64,000 nucleotides of DNA from Phocoena phocoena. Taxonomy: Eukaryota; Chordata; Mammalia; Artiodactyla; Phocoenidae. Where the stretch lies: the NCBI RefSeq assembly GCF_963924675.1, contig NC_089220.1, positions 163,221,270 to 163,285,269 on the forward strand, given 5' to 3'. The stretch's first letter is position 1, and every line of letters begins with the position of its first letter. Of the stretch, positions 58,351 to 64,000 are shown piece by piece. Made by a program: the position numbers and the translations under genes. The notes below the pieces were generated by a model. That model saw only the letters and a list, made by a program, of their open reading frames with translations. It ran no database searches and was not told the DNA's origin.

Positions 58351-59184
58351 AATTCTCCAACGGTCCCTGTGCTCAATGTGGTGGGCACACCAAATGATTA
58401 TTTCTCAAAAGCACTATTCAAGAATGAAGGAAGCTAGAGGAGTGAAGGTAATTTTTTTCAGTGATGCGCTCTACATCAAAAGAAGAATGTCAGATACGTT
58501 TGAGATCACCGCCGTGGACAGGGCAAGTCAGAGGGACAGAATGCAAATCTCCTGCAGCCCAGGATCATTAGGAATGATCTAGAGACAGACAGAAACACTT
58601 GTAGACCCGATAACTGAGAAACAGGTCACAAATTTGAATGCCTACAGAGGCCTAGAAGGAAGTAACGGGGGCCAGCTGTAATACAATAGGGCATAGTAGG
58701 GACTGTGGCGCACTAAAACGGGTCCTAGTTTTACAAGCAGCCATTAATTTGCTCCAGCTGATTGTTTTCTTCCAGGAGCACAGGACTTGTGTTGCCAGAT
58801 CTTCTGTTTTGAAAAGCAGCCAGAATCTTGATTTTATGTGAAATCCACTTACTTTCAAAATTTGCAACTAAATCAAAATATTAAAACTACTTCATGGGTG
58901 TTTAAAACAAACAAACAAAAAACACTTACAGGCAGATTTGACCTTCAGGCTTCCAACATACAAAGAGTATTCTAAGGTTACACATGGGAGAAATGCAAGT
59001 TTAATCAAGGCATGCAGAAGACTGTGAAGTCTCCAGTCACAGGTTAGCGAATCATACGATCCTTGGCACAGAGAAGGTTCTCCTTCAATATTTCTTGAAT
59101 GAATGAACATTACAGAATCAAAGAACTACAGCAACTATTTAGTCCAGTTGTTTTCACATGTCATTTGGCTTCTTTTCTCTAGTC
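58351..59184. other. Mostly unique DNA
   Basis: A short L2-type tail ('CTTGGCACAGAGAAGG...ATATTTCTTGAATGAATGAAC') may occupy about 59060-59110. No gene is seen. Confidence 0.4.
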
Positions 59185-59545
59185 AGGTTTCCTGGGAAAC
59201 AGACTCTCAGCTGGAGACTTGGGTACAGCTACTTTACTAGGAAGATGCTCTCGAGAGCAACACCTTCTTGGGACTAAGAGAAGCGGGGCTGGGCAGGGAA
59301 GGAGGTGAGCTGGGATGCAGTTGTGACACAGACCCAGCCAGTCCCTGGGGAGCTCTGAAGCTGGGCTGGTGCTTCAGGGAGCCCCGGAATGAGGCTGGGG
59401 GCTGGGTCTTTGTCATCAGACATGCCCTGCCCCTATGTATGGGAAGGAGAGGGGCTCAGCTCTGAGCTGTCATCAGCCAACACCCTGGCGGCTGGAGTAA
59501 TGACTGCCTGGCCCTAAAGGGGGCATGTGGGCAGTGCACCATGGC
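59185..59545. repeat. Unclassified ancient repeat candidate
   Basis: A GC-rich block opening 'CAGGTTTCCTGGGAAACAGACTCTCAGCTGGAGACTTGGG', a phrase I associate with a dispersed mammalian repeat. No termini or coding content. Family unknown. Confidence 0.35.
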
Positions 59546-61264
59546 ATCCACTCTACTTCTCAACCCTTTGGTATGTGAAACTGCACAGAGAAATTTAATG
59601 GAAAGCAGAGGCAACCAGAGTTGTTCTGGTTATAAATGGGATGCAGAATCCTACCTCACCCTTGCCTTTCCTCTCCTTACTTGCTTCCTCCAGGGTGGCT
59701 CTAAGAACGCATCTTCACCTTTGACTGTGAAAACAGCCCTCAGAAGTTACTCGCTTATTACTCAAGAATCCCCTCATCTGAGACCCTAGAAAGCCCCTTC
59801 AGGGAGACCTCACCCCACCTCCCAACTAGAGAGCAGTCCTGCCCCCTTTTCATGTCCCACCTGGGCTCTCAGCACCTCAGTGCCACAGCTCACCTCCTTG
59901 GCAGGGGGCTTGGGGGAGCTACACCACCTCAGGGGAGCCACTTAAATGGCACACATCGCCTTTTTAGGGAATATTCGCTGACAGGAGTGAGATGATCTGA
60001 AAATCATGATCAAGGGTTCTTTCACTGTAAGTGATTCATCTCTGCGGAGATTGCTTAGGTTTTCTTTCTCAGAGAAATCTCCCCAGCATACTTGGCTTCC
60101 TCTTTGAAGAACAATATAATTATAGAAAAGAACAGAGAACGCCATGCAGATTAAAATGAAAGGTTCTTCGTCCTTACAGGCACCCCAGTGCTGAACAGAA
60201 CAGCACTCAGGTGTCCCTGAGCTCACCTTCCAGTGCACACTTTTTCAGAACTGGAAACTTTTTCAAATGAGGCATGCTCGCTGACTGAACTCTCTTTTCT
60301 TTCACGTAACCACTTACCTTCCTTGCCTCATGTTAAGGAGCTCATTAAATTGCCTCAGACCTGTTTATTTTCCCCAGAAATTGCCTCTCTCTTAGTCTCT
60401 CCACTGAGTTTCTTTGATATCTTTGTTCGAATAATACATCTGAGTTGCTGCTGTGACATTAAAAAAAAGTGCTCCTGGCTGCTCAAAATGGCCTATCCAC
60501 CGCATCCATCATTTTTACAAGCTCTTTCCACAAAGCGAGGTCTAGTTTGTATTCACGATGCTTCTCTTTTCTCCTTCCCTGGTCGTCCTTTCACCTCTCC
60601 TCACCCTTCTCCCTCACCCACTCAACCCCACACACTCAGCTCACTAAGGGCGATCTCGGAGCAGAATGCACGCCTCCTTGTCCCAGCAATGGACCATCTT
60701 TTTGCTCATTATCTGTAGCAGGGCATTTGGCTGGATGCCTATTTACTTCCTCTGCTTACTCAGCTAAAGCATGTCATCTGGGAAGATTTCAACCATCAAA
60801 TTCAAGAAAGCGATCTGAGGACAGTGTTTGAAAATGGAGACATGTTATTGACACATGCTACAAATCCACGGTTTATGTCATGTCCATGAATCTTGTGCCA
60901 GCTTCTCTTTCATCAGACACCAAGATAAGAAAAGATGACACACAACAGCACAAGGGCAGCCCATCAAACAACCAAGAAGCTGACATGGTCTGCAGGACTA
61001 TAGGAAAGTTGCCATCTCGCCTGTCAGACATAACCTTTTCTTCCAGTTCTGTGCTCTCCCGAAAAGGTAGGGAATGATTGCTTACGTTTCTGAGGTTGGC
61101 ACATTAAAAATTCCAGGAAATAGCACACAAAGCATTTGATTGTTTAAGTGGGACATTTTTTTATCTCAATAACACAGGCTCCCTTTCCCCTACAGAATAT
61201 GGCTCCCTACCGAGACTATCTTCAGTTTCTGCAGAAGCCCCAAACTCCACCACCTCTTCAAATG
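59546..61264. other. Unique DNA, longest open frame not supported
   Basis: Includes overlapping open frames 60233-60718 (161 codons) and 60469-60831 (120 codons). Their translations are Ser/Pro/His-rich with no recognised domain, and two frames being open over the same DNA argues for composition and not selection. No repeats are recognised, so the region may contain conserved non-coding elements. Confidence 0.45.
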
Positions 61265-61660
61265 GTCACTGGAGGGGGAGCTTCTACACCTGCTCTTTAA
61301 GATAAACTCAGCAGACTCTATAGCTGACAGCCTTTCCCTCCACCTGCCTGGGCTGAAACTTGTGAAGTTATTGTGCTAAGAATCATCCAATGAAAAACCC
61401 AAGTGGCAGGCTTCCCTGGTGGCGCAGTGGTTGAGAGTCCGCCTGCCGATGCAGCGAACACGGGTTCGTGCCCCGGTCCGGGAAGATCCCACATGCCGCA
61501 GAGTGGCTGGGCCCGTGAGCCATGGCCGCTGAGCCTGCGCGTCCGGAGCCTGTGCTCCGCAACGGGAGAGGCCACAACAGTGAGAGGCCCGCGTACCGCA
61601 AAAAAAAAAAAAAAAAACCCAAGTGGCAACACCACGCCACACCAGAAGTAAACATTTTTC
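61265..61660. repeat. Related segment copy 1 (split by CHR-2)
   Basis: Without the SINE this is about 190 bp and aligns in the same orientation with 62424-62600. Shared blocks include 'CTGAAA(C/T)TTGTGAAG', 'AGAATCATCCA(A/G)TGAAAAACC' and 'GCCACACCAG'. On the minus strand both copies read 'VFHWMIL', suggesting a diverged repeat, possibly once coding. Family not recognised. Confidence 0.7.
61409..61612 (+). mobile_element. CHR-2 SINE
   Basis: Complete CHR-2 with a pure A-tail and a perfect 16-bp duplication AAAAACCCAAGTGGCA at 61393-61408 and 61613-61628. It inserted into copy 1 of the paired segment, so it postdates the duplication or dispersal of that sequence. Confidence 0.95.
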
Positions 61661-62423
61661 CAGGTACACAGAGTAGATCCCTTTCCCACAAAGGCCAACA
61701 CTTTTGATTTCATCAATAAATCTACAATTGTAATCAAGATATTCAAGCTCAGGTTCAAATAGACTGGAAGCTGAACTCCTGGAATTGACAGGGATAAATA
61801 CGTCAGATGTAGACTTACATGGATAAACAGTAGAAAAGAAGGATCTATTACCTCAGGAATTTTTTTTAAAACTGGAAATTTGACTCAGACTTGAAATTAA
61901 AATTGAGAGCTTATTAAGGATTTGCTCTTCTCTTTCTCAGCTCCCATATTTTCGATTGCTATTTCTACCATAATCTGAAATATACATTCTTGAAGGTGAT
62001 AGCTGTCTAGTCCAATTTGTGTAGCTTAACTGGAAGAAGAGAAACCTCTCTTTATATTCCATCAATCACATAATCAAATTAACTTTAGAAATTTCATGTA
62101 GAAAAGAGCGGTTATTTACATCTGAGTTTGTAGACACATGTCACCTAGAAGCACTTGCAGAGAGATACAGGCACTCTGACAGTCACCAGGTTCAACTAAA
62201 GGAAACACAGAGAGGTGCTTTTTTGTGTTTTCAAAAACAACAGTTGATGCTTTTACCTACACTGAAAATCACGAAATAAGATGGCCTCTCTCTAAAGTAC
62301 ATTATGCATAAGCTCAGATTGAGTGGTGTTTATAAACCAACCCATTTTGGAAAGACCAAAAATGAAAGACTTTTGGAACTAGAAGGGATTATATAGCTGC
62401 ATCCCTTTTATTTTATGAATGAA
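61661..62423. other. Unique AT-rich DNA, no gene seen
   Basis: No recognised repeat or coding signal. Confidence 0.5.
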
Positions 62424-62600
62424 GCTACTGAGGGAACATCTACCCCTACTTTCTAGGATAAAAGTCACAGACCCCACAGTCAACAGTCCCTCCCTCTACC
62501 TACTTCATCTGAAATTTGTGAAGCAGTTATGACCAGAATCATCCAGTGAAAAACCAGAGGAGCAGTGCCACACCAGGATGAAAAGTTTCCTCTGCTCTCT
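62424..62600. repeat. Related segment copy 2
   Basis: Partner of 61265-61660, lying about 1.1 kb downstream and not interrupted. Minus-strand reading includes 'VFHWMILVITASQISDEVG' compared with 'VFHWMILSTITSQVSAQAG' in copy 1. Confidence 0.7.
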
Positions 62601-64000
62601 TCACTCAACATCCAGTGGGTTTCTGTAGCATGCTGCTCCCTTAAGAAGAAAAAGCATTTGTTTTGCATAAAATAATATGAAGTATTCTGCTTTGTAAATG
62701 ATCAATAACATGACAGATAGACATTATTAAATTACCAACAAGAGGTTGCTTACTTGGAGACCTGAGCTAGTCAGAGAATTCTCATATCCTGTGGTCTGAT
62801 GGTAATCACTTCTCTTAACAGCAGGGATTGGATGTCAGTTTGCAAGGAAGAATCAGAAAGCCAGATCCATGCTGGTTTTTTAAAAAAACAGAAACAATGG
62901 TAAAGTGCGCTCTTATTTTTAAGACACATCAACTGAATCTATAGCTTATATTTATTATATAGTTAAATAGCCACTACAATTTTCGTGTCTTCTGGCAATT
63001 TTCTGTGGCTTTATAGGTTAGGTTTAACAAGGCCACCTAAGTGAGTATCTTGTGATTTTCCCATTTAAGGGTTTGCCAGATCTAAGTTATTTAGAAATAT
63101 GAGGTTTCCTAATAAGGAAGAGAGACTGAAATCAGTTCTTCAATCCAGTAAGTTTGCTTTAACGTGAATGGAATCTTGAAATCTGTACTCTAGGTGGGGA
63201 AATACTTTCTTGCTGGCATGACCCCCTAGTCACAATTATTGAAGGATGCATACTTCTGATTTTCATTTAAATGACTTTTCTAGGTTATAGAAAAGTAAAA
63301 AATGAATTTCAGCTTGTCTCATGCAAAAAGTGAATATAAAAATACAATATGCATTCAGGGATCCAGTGACCACTGGCATCTGAAATTATGTCAGTGTAAT
63401 GAAGAAAATGTTGTTGAGTCTCTCAAATTGTCAAGACCAAGCTGGAAATGCAATTGTTCAAAAACCAAGAGTAGGATGGAAGGTGCCAGGTCGATTACAT
63501 TTCTGACAGGCAGGGTTAGGAGTTGATGGCCACTTCTGGCTGCTATCTCTTTTGGTTTTTACCACATTATTTTGCAAAGTTTAAGACAAGGCTATTGATA
63601 CAAGGGCAAAGGGAAGCTATAAGAGAAACCATAAAAACTGAAATTTATAAAAACTGAATTTATAGCCTATAAAAGACAGTTCAGGAGAACTTTAATTTTT
63701 GTATATAAAGTCTTAACCAGCCTAGTTAATGCCAAACTCAGTTACTATTTCTTCAAAAGACAGATAAGAAAGCTCCAAGCGTAACTGCAAACAAAGAAAA
63801 ATAAATTTGAAACAGATGTCATAAAATCACCCCCAACTCTTACTTTTTTAAATTATTGAAAAATCATGAGCTTGTGTATATAAAAGCTTACTGGAAAAAA
63901 ATAGCAAAACCTAAACACTGGGAGATCTTTCAAGAAATAATTACTGTAACTAGAGTCCTGAGGGAATTGGAATACTAAGAGAAGATAAATCTTAACAGAA
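62601..64000. other. Unique AT-rich DNA, no gene seen
   Basis: No recognised element. Open frame 63302-63526 (74 codons) has no motif. The window ends inside this stretch. Confidence 0.5.

Noticed and set aside
58097..58582. 161-codon open frame
   Set aside because: Begins inside the CHR-2 SINE at 57983 and reads through its A-tail (poly-K) into unique DNA.
60233..60718. 161-codon plus-strand open frame as a gene
   Set aside because: No recognised domain; an overlapping 120-codon frame is open in the same region; no splice or promoter support. A protein search could reverse this.
1..64000. Bacterial, viral or plasmid origin, or an operon-like system
   Set aside because: Mammal-wide MIR and L2 relics, cetacean SINEs and L1s with TSDs occur throughout; there are no dense coding frames or ribosome-binding sites.

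Overview
This window is non-coding mammalian nuclear DNA built mostly from layers of retrotransposon insertions. The best diagnostic is a family of about 210-bp tRNA-derived SINEs that open with GGGCTTCCCTGGTGGCGCAG, carry an A-box/B-box-like head and a GC-rich body ending in CCGCGTACCG, and finish in poly-A. I recognise these as CHR-2 type SINEs, which are characteristic of cetaceans. With the shorter CHR-1-like and longer CHR forms and cetartiodactyl-type L1 3' ends, they point to a whale or dolphin, most likely a toothed whale. I found no protein-coding gene, exon chain, tRNA/rRNA gene or CpG-island promoter other than the L1 5' UTR. Whether the window is intergenic or intronic cannot be decided from the sequence.

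Layout. 0-5 kb: a CHR-1-like SINE, the 5' half of an old L1 (5' UTR, ORF1 remnant, start of ORF2), then two CHR-2 SINEs in head-to-tail array. 5-15 kb: mostly unique AT-rich DNA with CHR-2 copies, L2 fragments, one CHR-1-like copy and a CA microsatellite. 15-28 kb: old L1 fragments, MIRs, an LTR-like block (about 17.4-18.3 kb), a TA-rich microsatellite, two minus-strand CHR-2 copies, a long CHR copy and an L1 3' end. 28.9-31.9 kb: two L2 copies in tandem, the second split by a 0.9-kb L1 with 16-bp target-site duplications (TSDs). 33.6-41.5 kb: a nested L1 complex in which a full-length but dead L1 (33926-41100) sits inside an older L1, beside a third L1 3' end that used the same target site. 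42-48 kb: MIRs, an L2 fragment, a CHR-2 copy and unique DNA. 48.7-50.2 kb: a compact cluster holding an inverted (twin-primed) L1, a later L1 3' fragment flanked by an unusually long (about 119 bp) duplication, and two SINEs. 50.2-57.4 kb: two minus-strand L2 copies, the second running from endonuclease to 3' end, each hit by SINEs. 57.4-64 kb: unique DNA, two more CHR-2 copies and a pair of related segments about 1.1 kb apart.

How the parts relate: L1 supplies the endonuclease and reverse transcriptase that CHR SINEs borrow, and nearly all young insertions here show the expected TSDs and A-tails. The insertion order can be read from the nesting: L2/MIR first, then old L1 and unclassified repeats, then cetartiodactyl L1 and CHR-1/long CHR, then CHR-2. 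No L1 in the window looks able to encode functional protein. I found no novel biological system; the most unusual observations are the structural insertion events listed as findings.
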